23,401 nt of DNA from NCBI GenBank assembly GCA_902766845.1, contig CACXFD010000049.1, positions 1 through 23,401 of the forward strand. Direction: 5' to 3'. Below, piece after piece: positions 7,107 to 14,034 of this stretch. Within the stretch, counting starts at the first letter, position 1, and each line of letters opens with the position of its first letter. Source of the DNA: an uncultured Lachnospiraceae bacterium. Its GTDB lineage: Bacteria; Bacillota; Clostridia; Lachnospirales; Lachnospiraceae. The notes below the pieces were generated by a model. That model ran no database searches. It saw only the letters and a program-made list of their open reading frames with translations, and was not told the DNA's origin. The translations under genes and the position numbers were made by a program.

Positions 7107-8413
7107 AGAGGAAGAAGGCGGAATACGAAGGCCGGGTAGAAGAAGACATGAAGCGCCTGCTGGTTCGGGAGGAAGCCCGTGAAGAGGCACGGTCGTTCCT
7201 GCGCCGGCAGTACCGGGGACTGCTGATCGGGGCCTTTTTCGGGAGCCTGCTGCTGATCGGCATCCTGTGGTCGGTCAGCCGCCGCGCCGGCCTTGCCCAG
7301 ACCGGGCTCAGGCGGCCGGACAAGCCCTGGTACCATACGGATTATGCCGTCGACGTTGAGGAAGACGGGACGCTCTATCCGGTGCAGGTATCGGTCGCCG
7401 GACGGGAACTGACCGAAGAAGAGTATACGCAGCTGTTTGAGGAGGCGCGCGGGCTGTTTCTGGAACAGCTTCTGGGAGAGAATGCGGATGTGTCCCATAT
7501 CGACCGGCCTCTGGACTTTTCGTCTACGGTGCGCGGGACAGAGGTCACCGCGTCGTACCGCCCGGAGGATTACCGGATCCTGCGCCCGGACGGCAGCATC
7601 GATCCGGACGGCCTGACCGTCCGGGACGGGGAAGCGGTCCGTCTGTATATGGAACTGTCCGCCGGGGAAGCGGTGCGGACGGAGACCGTCACGCTGATCG
7701 TCTTTCCGCCGTCTCAGACCCGGGAGGAGAGTCTGACGGAACTGTTTCGCGCCGCGGAAGCGGATTCGCGGGATCAGGCGTATATGGCGCTCCCGGACCG
7801 GCATGACGGGAAGACGCTGACGTATCCCGAGAAACGGTCGGCGGCTCCGGTCGCAGCGGCCCTGATCGGATTTGCGGCTCTTCCGGCCGTCCTGTGGACT
7901 GTGCCGCGGGACCGGCAGAAGGACCGGATGAAGGCGCGGGCAAGGGAGCTGGAGAAGCGATATCCGGAGCTGGTGCGCGGCTTTCTGATCTACCTGCGTG
8001 CGGGATTGACGCTGCGCAATGCGTGGTGCCTGCTGGCAGACCGTCTGGCCGCGGAGCAGGCCGCCTCGGGGGCCGAAACGGATTATGCGTCGCGGGAAGT
8101 CATCTTTGCGGCGGACCGGCTCCGGAGCGGATTGCCCGAGCGGTCGGTCTATGAGGATTTCGGGTGCCGCTGCGGCCATCCGGCTTATCTGCGGCTTTCC
8201 GGTCTCTGCCTTCAGGAAAGCGACGTCGGAGACCGACATCTGGCGGACCGTCTGGCGGAGGAAGAGCGCCGCGCGGTGGAAGAAGAAGGAAACCGGATCC
8301 GCAGCCTCGGGGAAGAGGCCGAAACACGTCTGATGGGCCCTATGATGCTCTACTTTTCCTCGGTCCTTGCCATGCTGGTCCTTCCGGTGTGGATGAATCT
8401 GAACGGGCTGTGA
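7073..8413 (+). CDS. tadC: TadC-like platform protein with a large extracytoplasmic insert
   Basis: 446 residues. Order: charged cytoplasmic N-terminus (1-48), membrane segment (about 49-67), a soluble region of about 190 residues (68-256), a second membrane segment (257-277), a T2SSF-like helical domain (about 290-420) and a last membrane segment (421-441). The T2SSF part carries YPELVRGFLIYLRAGLTLRNAW and RLRSGLPERSVYEDF, as in TadC. The insert has YPVQVSVAGRELTEEEY, then LGENADVSHIDRPLDF, then a WxS-like strand pattern, which recalls the atrophied bacterial Ig-like (aBig) domains; this is recognition by eye only. With a cytoplasmic T2SSF domain the insert would lie outside the membrane. 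ATG 7073 has a strong GGAGGTGG upstream. Confidence 0.82.
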   Translation: MGKQRVFGALLKRKKAEYEGRVEEDMKRLLVREEAREEARSFLRRQYRGLLIGAFFGSLLLIGILWSVSRRAGLAQTGLRRPDKPWYHTDYAVDVEEDGTLYPVQVSVAGRELTEEEYTQLFEEARGLFLEQLLGENADVSHIDRPLDFSSTVRGTEVTASYRPEDYRILRPDGSIDPDGLTVRDGEAVRLYMELSAGEAVRTETVTLIVFPPSQTREESLTELFRAAEADSRDQAYMALPDRHDGKTLTYPEKRSAAPVAAALIGFAALPAVLWTVPRDRQKDRMKARARELEKRYPELVRGFLIYLRAGLTLRNAWCLLADRLAAEQAASGAETDYASREVIFAADRLRSGLPERSVYEDFGCRCGHPAYLRLSGLCLQESDVGDRHLADRLAEEERRAVEEEGNRIRSLGEEAETRLMGPMMLYFSSVLAMLVLPVWMNLNGL

Positions 8414-8428
8414 GACCCGGAAACACGA

Positions 8429-8449
8429 AGTCATACGAAGGATATGACT
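8429..8449 (+). other. Hairpin in front of the pilin gene
   Basis: AGTCATA and TATGACT pair perfectly (7 bp) around the loop CGAAGGA, in the 60-base gap before the Flp1-like gene. No T run follows. A hairpin here could mark an RNA cleavage or stability site that raises pilin over platform proteins, but this is inference. Confidence 0.5.
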
Positions 8450-8473
8450 GCCTAACGAGAAAGGAGAACTACG

Positions 8474-8677
8474 ATGGAATGGATCACGAACAGACTGCGC
8501 GCATTTCAGGTGCTGATCGCTGCGTTTTTTGCCGAGGAGGACGGATCAGCCGTTGTCGAAGGACTGCTGGTCCTGTGCGTTCTGATCGCGCTGGCGGTCA
8601 TTTTCCGGACACAGCTGATCGCCATGGTGCAGCAGATCTTCCGGGGCATCCAGAATCAGACCGGCGTCTTTTACTGA
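8474..8677 (+). CDS. Flp1-like pilin
   Basis: 67 residues, the size of the Flp/Flp1-like major pilins. Residues 1-23 are a leader, followed by GSAVVEGLLVLCVLIALAVIF (starting at 24): Gly24 then Glu29 matches the prepilin processing pattern G|xxxxE with Glu at position 5 of the mature protein, and a single hydrophobic helix follows. The mature peptide would have about 43 residues. A prepilin peptidase is encoded 3 kb downstream. ATG 8474 has AAGGAG 9 bases upstream. The terminal TAC-TGA overlaps the proposed CTG start of the next gene. It is the best candidate for the main fibre subunit of this locus. Confidence 0.85.
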   Translation: MEWITNRLRAFQVLIAAFFAEEDGSAVVEGLLVLCVLIALAVIFRTQLIAMVQQIFRGIQNQTGVFY

Positions 8678-10563
8678 CGCACAGGCACGCGGCGCTGGTA
8701 ACGCCGTTTCTGGCCCTGATCCTGACGGCCGTGATCAGCCTGGCACTCGTGACGGTCGAATCGGTGCGGGTCTCCGGGCTGCGTTTCCAGCTGGAACTGG
8801 CGGCGTCCTCCGCGGCCGACTCGGCCTTTGCCGAATACGATACCGGGCTCCAGAGCGCCTACGGGCTGCTGTTTTATCCGGAGGGAAAGCAGCAACTGGA
8901 GCGGACGGCGCAGTCCTATTCCCTGTACTATGCCGATCCGCGGTTTCAGACAGCCAAAGACGTCTCTCTGGGGAGTTTCTTCGGACTGGGACCGGTGGAG
9001 ACCGTCTGCGAAGAAGCGGTGTTCGCGTCCGATGAAGGCGGACTGGTCTTTGAGCGGGAGGCCGTGCGAAGCCTCGGTCCCACGGCTGCGGAAAAACTGG
9101 CGGAGGAACTGCTTTCTCGGTGGGACCTGGTCGGAAGCGCGGGAGGCTTCCTTCGGAAGATCAAAGAGATTCAGCTCAAGACCGAGGATCTGCTGGGGCT
9201 GGAAAAGAAGTATCAGGCGGTGAAAAAGGCGTACCGGGAACTTCTGAAAGTAAAAGAAGAAGCACCGGAAGCGGCGTCACAGGCACAGAAGGTCCTGGAG
9301 GCCATTCGACGGTTTCGGCAGGAACGGACGGAGAAACAGCCGCTGCGCGAACAGATCGAAGCGCTGATCGAGGAAGGCAGGCAGGATCTGTCCGCGGCAT
9401 ACCGGACGGTGCTCGAAGACTGCCGGGAGCAGGTACGGGGCGTATTTGCCGAGGCACAGGAAGAGGCGCTCTCCCGGCTGGAAGAGGCAGTCGGCGGACT
9501 GCTCCGCCCGGATCCCGGACAGGAGCCGGAGAGCGGTCAGGACCCGGAGAACGGACAGGATCCCGGACAGGAAAGCGGGCCGGCCTCCGGAGAGGAAGAC
9601 GGGCAGGAATCCGAGGCCCGGAAAGGAAAGCAGGAGCTCTGGCAGCAGATCACGCGGCTTGGCGAAGAACTGTTTCCGGCGGAGGCCGGTTCGACGGAGG
9701 AAGAACAGAAGGCGCGGGCGGGGAGGTCGTTTCTGGACCGCGTCCGGGAACTGCGCGAGAAGGGCATCCTGGCGTTCGTGACCGCGGGAGATGTGTCGGC
9801 GAGACAGATCTCGCGGGAAGACCTGCCGTCACGGACCATCCGAAAGGACGGAGACGGGACCGCAGCGGAAGATACGCTCTTCGTATTCTACCTGCTGGGC
9901 CGGATGCCCTGCTATGCGGACGGGACCGGGGCGTATGACCTGGAATATGTACTGGGACGGTCGGAAACGGACGCGGCTAACCTGCGGACGGCGGCAGAGG
10001 AACTGCTGGCTGTCCGGGAGGCACTCGACCTGGCCTATCTGTATTCGGATACCGCAAAACGGACCGAGGCGCGGCAGCTGGCGGCGCTGATCTGTGAAAT
10101 GACCGGGCTGCCGGTCCTGACGCCGGCCGCGGAACTGCTGATCCTGGCCGGCTGGGCCTTCTGCGAGTCGGTCACCGACGTCCGGCGTCTGATGTCCGGA
10201 GAACGCGTCTGCTTCTGGAAGAGCCCGTCCACCTGGAAGACGTCGCTTCAGGGCCTGCTCCGGGAGACTGCCTTTTCGGGCTCCGGTTCGGATCCGGCCG
10301 GGATCTCTTACAAAGAATATCTTGCCGCCCTGCTGCTGCTCCGCGATCCGTTTGCCCGGCGCGTGCGCGCCATGGATGTGATCGAATGGAACATGGATGC
10401 AGCCGGCCGGCGCTTCCGCTTTTCTGACTGCATCTCACAGGCCGGACTGTCGTTTACCTGCCGGCCGCAGACTCTGTTTTTCCGGGCCGGAACCGGCCTG
10501 CACCTCTCTGCCGCGGTCTCCATGGACTATGCGGGAGACGGGAGCGTCTTTTCACTTCCGTGA
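8674..10563 (+). CDS. DUF5702 (Tad-locus) membrane-anchored protein, CTG start proposed
   Basis: 629 residues if translation begins at CTG 8674. A short basic N-terminus and one membrane segment (about 7-26, ALVTPFLALILTAVISLAL) are followed by a TadE-like helix (ESVRVSGLRFQLELAASSAAD), a long coiled-coil-prone region (about 185-275), a Gly/Gln/Asp/Pro/Glu-rich linker (bases about 9508-9640) and a C-terminal DUF5702 domain (ELEYVLG-type core YDLEYVLGRSETDAANLR, AAEELLAVREALDLAYLYSD, LILAGWAFCESVTDVRRLM). DUF5702 proteins occur in clostridial Tad loci; their role is not known. The body lies outside the membrane. No ATG, GTG or TTG in this frame gives a sensible N-terminus: frames upstream lie inside the pilin gene, and the next GTG codons (8731, 8749) are inside the membrane segment. 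Confidence 0.85.
   Translation: MTHRHAALVTPFLALILTAVISLALVTVESVRVSGLRFQLELAASSAADSAFAEYDTGLQSAYGLLFYPEGKQQLERTAQSYSLYYADPRFQTAKDVSLGSFFGLGPVETVCEEAVFASDEGGLVFEREAVRSLGPTAAEKLAEELLSRWDLVGSAGGFLRKIKEIQLKTEDLLGLEKKYQAVKKAYRELLKVKEEAPEAASQAQKVLEAIRRFRQERTEKQPLREQIEALIEEGRQDLSAAYRTVLEDCREQVRGVFAEAQEEALSRLEEAVGGLLRPDPGQEPESGQDPENGQDPGQESGPASGEEDGQESEARKGKQELWQQITRLGEELFPAEAGSTEEEQKARAGRSFLDRVRELREKGILAFVTAGDVSARQISREDLPSRTIRKDGDGTAAEDTLFVFYLLGRMPCYADGTGAYDLEYVLGRSETDAANLRTAAEELLAVREALDLAYLYSDTAKRTEARQLAALICEMTGLPVLTPAAELLILAGWAFCESVTDVRRLMSGERVCFWKSPSTWKTSLQGLLRETAFSGSGSDPAGISYKEYLAALLLLRDPFARRVRAMDVIEWNMDAAGRRFRFSDCISQAGLSFTCRPQTLFFRAGTGLHLSAAVSMDYAGDGSVFSLP
9508..9640 (+). repeat. Low-complexity repeat inside the DUF5702 gene
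   Basis: Repeated GGACAG/GGTCAG-type DNA words encode about five rounds of GQ(D/E)P/S-like units, giving a flexible acidic linker between the coiled coil and the DUF5702 domain. Such a tract may vary in length between strains. Confidence 0.6.
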
Positions 10564-10647
10564 CGTGTCCGCGGTCACGGACCCATATCTCGACCGTGAC
10601 GCGTTTGCGGCCACAGCTTCACATCTCGACGACGGAGGTCTGCAGGA

Positions 10648-11565
10648 ATGTCCTCTCATCGGAAACTGCCCCATCGAAAAAAACATTTCGCTCTCCAGGC
10701 ACAAAATCCCCTTACACATCACTCGAATCTAATTCATTTCATTCGATCTCATCTGTGGGGTAAGCCCGGTGAGAGGGCATTCCTGCCGGCCTCCGTGACG
10801 GTCGAGGCGTCACTGATCCTGCTTCCCTGCCTGCTGGTCTTTTTCTGGGTGATGAGCCTGTTTGAAATGATCGGGTTCGATATGAGACTGCAGGCAGAGA
10901 CGGAAAGGCTCTGCCGGCGCGCGGCGCTGTCACGGCTGGTGGAAGAACAGGCGGCACGGATCCTCCCGATCGAAGGAGAGGTGTACGCCATGATCGGCGA
11001 AGCGCTGTATACCGGGATCAGCGGATATGCGCTGGAACGGTCGGTGTCGGAAGCGGTCCGGGAGACGGAGGGCGTGTTCTGCCATGTGACCGGTGTCCGG
11101 GTCGACATCGCCTCTCTTTACCGGGAACCGGAAACGGTCGATCTGCAGGTCTGCTATACCGTCTCGCTTCCGCTGTTCCCGGATCAGACCAGGCTGGTCC
11201 GCTCCCGGCGGCGCGTCTGGTCCGGGAACGATCCGCCCGGACCGGCTGCGGAAGAGGACCGGATCGTATTTGTGACGGTGAGCGGTTCGGTCTATCATGT
11301 GAGCCGGGAGTGCCGGCATCTGACCATCCGGCTGCGGGAGGTCTCCGCAGCGGAGCTTCCCGCCTGCCGGAACCTGGCCGGCGCAAAATACTATGCCTGC
11401 GAGATCTGCCGGCCGGCATCGTCTGCCGGCCCGTATTATCTGACGACTGACGGAGTCCGGTATCACAGCCGAACGACCTGTCCCGCGCTGAAGCGCACGA
11501 TACGGGAAGTGTTCTTGTCGGAGGTCAAAGACCGGCTGAGGCCCTGCAAGACTTGCGGCCCGTAA
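10648..11565 (+). CDS. TadE-like protein with a duplicated Tyr-His/Cys module
   Basis: 305 residues. Residues 1-47 are a basic, His-rich extension (seven His in the first 35). A TadE-like start ASVTVEASLILLPCLLVFF (48-66) leads into one membrane segment, a helix and a beta-rich region (about 145-190). The C-terminus holds two related modules: 206-254 (YH at 216-217, Cys222, C251-x-x-C254) and 263-303 (YH at 272-273, Cys278, C300-x-x-C303). Each follows the plan G-x-x-YH-x4-C-x2-L ... C-x2-C, a pattern known from small metal-binding-like domains attached to other proteins. As in TadE, the C-terminus should be outside the cell, so the modules may bind metal or form disulfides there. GGAGG (10634-10638) stands 9 bases before ATG 10648. 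Confidence 0.8.
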   Translation: MSSHRKLPHRKKHFALQAQNPLTHHSNLIHFIRSHLWGKPGERAFLPASVTVEASLILLPCLLVFFWVMSLFEMIGFDMRLQAETERLCRRAALSRLVEEQAARILPIEGEVYAMIGEALYTGISGYALERSVSEAVRETEGVFCHVTGVRVDIASLYREPETVDLQVCYTVSLPLFPDQTRLVRSRRRVWSGNDPPGPAAEEDRIVFVTVSGSVYHVSRECRHLTIRLREVSAAELPACRNLAGAKYYACEICRPASSAGPYYLTTDGVRYHSRTTCPALKRTIREVFLSEVKDRLRPCKTCGP

Positions 11566-11788
11566 ACCGGGCCGGGGCGGCGCAAAGACGCGGAGACCGT
11601 GAGCAAAAGCCGGGCAGAATCCCGAAAGCAGGTAAAGACAGAGCGCGGGGCCCGGGTGAAAGACAGAAAAGAGAGCAAGACAGAAAACCGGCAGGAAACA
11701 GAAGAGAGCGCAAGACAGGAAGCAGGGCAGAGACCGGAAAAAGGGAACCGGCAGGAACGAAAAAGATCGGAACAGAGGGGAGATAAGA
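11566..11788 (+). other. Purine-rich gap between TadE-like and prepilin peptidase genes
   Basis: A 223-base stretch with strongly purine-rich plus strand, many GAAA/AGAG/GGCAGG words and near-repeats such as AACCGGCAGGAA at about 11689 and 11748. A frame is open through it but encodes only Lys/Arg/Glu/Ser-rich sequence, has no ribosome binding site and continues out of frame into the next gene, so I do not call a gene. No promoter or terminator was recognised. It could be a weakly structured mRNA spacer. Confidence 0.5.
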
Positions 11789-12325
11789 ATGGAACGAGCA
11801 ATGGAAGCGGCCGGCTGGATCGCCGGCGCGGCCGGCCTGACGGCCGGGAGTCTGATCGATCTGAAGGAACACTCGATCCCGCTCTTTCTTCCGGTGCTGA
11901 CGGGACTGGCCGGTCTGTTCGCGGCCGCGGCAGGACTGCTCGGACCGATACTTGCCGCAGTGAACAGCGCGGACGGAGTCCGGGCGGCTGAAAATGCCGC
12001 AGGGATCGCTGCCGGTGCGGGACAGAATGTGTGGACAAGGCTGCTGTTCGGACTCCTGCCGGGCCTTTTGATGGGATGTGCCGCGAGGGCGTCGCGGCGC
12101 GGGATCGGGAGCGGGGACGCCGCCATGATCGCGGCGCTGGGACTGTGTCTGCCGCCGGCCGTTCGGTGGACCGGCCTGATGGGCGCGCTGCGGTGGGAGG
12201 GAATGACCGGGATGATCCTGTACGCCGCGAAGCGCCGTCCGCTTACGAAAGGCATGCCGTTTCTGCCCTTTCTTTGGATCGGTACGGCGCTGGCAGGCCT
12301 TGTGCAGGTCATCGCCCGGGACTGA
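11789..12325 (+). CDS. tadV: Prepilin peptidase (TadV/CpaA type, A24 family)
   Basis: 178 residues, mostly hydrophobic with about five to six membrane segments. Both catalytic aspartates of the A24 aspartic proteases are visible: Asp24 in SLIDLKEHSIP and Asp110 in GIGSGDAAMIAALG, the latter being the GxGD motif. No methylase domain is present, as usual for TadV/CpaA. It would cut the leader of the Flp1-like pilin and perhaps of the two TadE-like proteins. GGGGAG lies 8 bases before ATG 11789. It follows the purine-rich gap, and the next gene begins 60 bases on. Confidence 0.9.
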   Translation: MERAMEAAGWIAGAAGLTAGSLIDLKEHSIPLFLPVLTGLAGLFAAAAGLLGPILAAVNSADGVRAAENAAGIAAGAGQNVWTRLLFGLLPGLLMGCAARASRRGIGSGDAAMIAALGLCLPPAVRWTGLMGALRWEGMTGMILYAAKRRPLTKGMPFLPFLWIGTALAGLVQVIARD

Positions 12326-12385
12326 CGGATACGGGACACACGAAGCCGCACGGCCTGCAGGGCCGTACCGGCCAAAGGAAACGAT

Positions 12386-12889
12386 ATGAAGAGAAACGAT
12401 TTGAAACGGACCGCGTCCAAACGACCGCTGCGGGCCAGTGTGACAGCAGAGAGCGCGATCGTGATCTCGCTGCTGGTCCTGCTGCTTTTCGGAGCCGTCA
12501 CAGTCCTGCTGTGGGAGAGGGACCGCGTCTGTCTTCAGTCTGAAGTGCTGAGCGGGAGCCTTTCACATACGGTGGAGGCGGCTCACACAAAGCCGCTGCT
12601 CGGCGGCCGGTTCCGGCTCGAAAAAGACCGGGGCCGGTGGACAGGCCAATGGGATCCGCCGTACACGTTTCTGCCGTCCGTTCGCTTTCAGCGAGCGGAC
12701 GAGGATTCGGCGCCTGCGGAGAGCGTCTGCGTGCGGTGGCTGTCGATCGCGCCGCAGCTGATGGAGAAGCTGGCAGAAGCACCGGATCGTGAAACGCCGG
12801 AGAAGGATGGAACACAGGGAGTGAAAGATCGGCGTATGGATGAAAGATCGCCGGAGCATACGGAGGATGCGGCAGATGTCGGAAGATAA
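12386..12889 (+). CDS. Small TadE-like membrane protein (pseudopilin-like)
   Basis: 167 residues. A basic N-terminus (1-16) is followed by ASVTAESAIVISLLVLLLFGAV (from 17), with Glu22 at position 5 after Ala17, the layout of TadE-type pseudopilins, and one membrane helix (22-43). The rest (44-167) is a soluble segment with no recognised domain; its last 40 residues are charged and low in complexity. Compared with the larger TadE-like protein upstream it has almost the same SVT(A/V)E processing-like motif. ATG 12386 follows AAAGGA by 6 bases. The 3' end overlaps the next gene by 14 bases. Minor pilin or priming subunit is the likely role, by analogy. Confidence 0.75.
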   Translation: MKRNDLKRTASKRPLRASVTAESAIVISLLVLLLFGAVTVLLWERDRVCLQSEVLSGSLSHTVEAAHTKPLLGGRFRLEKDRGRWTGQWDPPYTFLPSVRFQRADEDSAPAESVCVRWLSIAPQLMEKLAEAPDRETPEKDGTQGVKDRRMDERSPEHTEDAADVGR

Positions 12890-13925
12890 AAAAGAAAAAA
12901 CCGCTGCGGGGAGACCGGCCCGGCTTCGGGGGAGACGGACGGAAGAACTGGGACGCGTGTATCTGGCGATCGGTCTGGACGGAGCGGAAACGGAGAAGCC
13001 GGACAGTGCGGAAGGCCGCGCGTTTGAAGAAGAAGTCCTGCGGCAGGCATGTCCGGCCGGCGTGATCGTTCCGCTTCGGCGGGAGCGGGACGGCGTGCGG
13101 GAATATGTATATGAGACGACCGGGCGTGAAACACTGGAGGACCGGCTGAAGCGGGAGCCGCCCGAAGCGGTCCGGCTGCGCCGATGGCTGGCGCAGATCG
13201 ACCGGATCCTGCAGGAAGCCCGGGAACGACTGCTGGTCCCGGGCTCGTTTTATCTTTGTGCGGAGCGGATCTATCTTGGGGAGGACGATCTTCCGGAACT
13301 GATATGCCTTCCGGGAAGAAGGGGGGATCCGGCCGCTGAACTGGAAAGCCTCGCGGAAAAGCTGTCCGAGGCCGCCGCGGGGCAGGATCCGGAAACGGAG
13401 CGGCTGTGCGTGCGATTTCGGGATGCCGCGGGCGGAAAGAGGAGCCCGCATGAGATCCTGCAGTCGGTGCTTGCCGGACAAGCCGGGGAGACGGGGACCG
13501 GGGCAAAGGCCGCGGCCTGCGGGCGGACCGCGATACCCGGAGGACCTTTCGGGAACAGGGATATTCCTTCGGGACCGATCTGCACGGAAAGGGTATACAC
13601 GGAAGGGTCAGAAGAATGGAATCCATCCGGGGCCCTGGTGCTGTCCGGAGCGGCGGCCGTCGAGACTCTGACGGATCGGAGCACGCGGGACGCACGGAGC
13701 ATGCGGGACGCCCGGGACGGGCGGAGCACGCGGAGCCGGTGGAGCGGCGCGGATGAAAGAGCGGGAGAAAAGCAGTCTCTGCGCGAGCGCGCGGAAAAGG
13801 TAAAAGAGAAGCTGGCTGAACGGCTGCGGCCAGGAGAAAAGATGCGCCGGATCCTGACGACCGCAGTGGCCGCGGCGGCCACGCTGGCCGCCGCGGCGTT
13901 CCTGATCGCGTATTATCTGGGATGA
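12876..13925 (+). CDS. DUF6382-like protein with C-terminal membrane anchor
   Basis: 349 residues. Residues about 25-190 resemble DUF6382, found in Tad loci of Lachnospiraceae: RVYLAIGLD, then GVIVPLRRERDGVREYVYETTGRETLEDRL, then a helix pair and RLLVPGSFYLCAERIYLGEDDLPELICLPG. A low-complexity Gly/Ala, then Arg/Asp/Ser-rich linker (about 195-310) leads to a C-terminal membrane helix (about 326-346). Many relatives carry an FHA domain after DUF6382; I see none here. With a tail anchor the DUF6382 part would face the cytoplasm. ATG 12876 is chosen because GGAGG (12862-12866) stands 9 bases ahead; ATG 12840 lacks a site. It is the last gene of the Tad unit; a terminator follows. Confidence 0.72.
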   Translation: MSEDKKEKTAAGRPARLRGRRTEELGRVYLAIGLDGAETEKPDSAEGRAFEEEVLRQACPAGVIVPLRRERDGVREYVYETTGRETLEDRLKREPPEAVRLRRWLAQIDRILQEARERLLVPGSFYLCAERIYLGEDDLPELICLPGRRGDPAAELESLAEKLSEAAAGQDPETERLCVRFRDAAGGKRSPHEILQSVLAGQAGETGTGAKAAACGRTAIPGGPFGNRDIPSGPICTERVYTEGSEEWNPSGALVLSGAAAVETLTDRSTRDARSMRDARDGRSTRSRWSGADERAGEKQSLRERAEKVKEKLAERLRPGEKMRRILTTAVAAAATLAAAAFLIAYYLG

Positions 13926-13948
13926 GGAGGATGCGTTTTCGACGGGCG

Positions 13949-13986
13949 GATAATAAAAGCCGGGCGCCGCGTACGCGGCGCCCGGC
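13949..13986 (-). terminator. Terminator between convergent Tad and LCP genes
   Basis: A perfect 28-bp GC-rich palindrome (13959-13986, centre GT|AC) has on its minus-strand exit side TTTTATTAT (13950-13958), so it ends the LCP transcript. On the plus strand it lies 34 bases after the DUF6382 stop without a T run, yet may slow or end that transcript as well. Confidence 0.85.
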
Positions 13987-14034
13987 CGGGTCATCATTTC
14001 ATAAAACAGGCTGTATTCACGGGACGGCTGAGGA

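Noticed and set aside
8164..8673. Longer DUF5702 protein starting inside tadC or inside the pilin gene
   Set aside because: The extra residues are Arg/Gly/Pro-rich shadow sequence of genes that are clearly coded in the other frames; in-frame ATG 8479 lies within the pilin gene.
11599..11991. Charged small protein in the purine-rich gap
   Set aside because: Only Lys/Arg/Glu/Ser-rich sequence, no ribosome binding site at the GTG, and the frame runs on out of phase into the prepilin peptidase gene.
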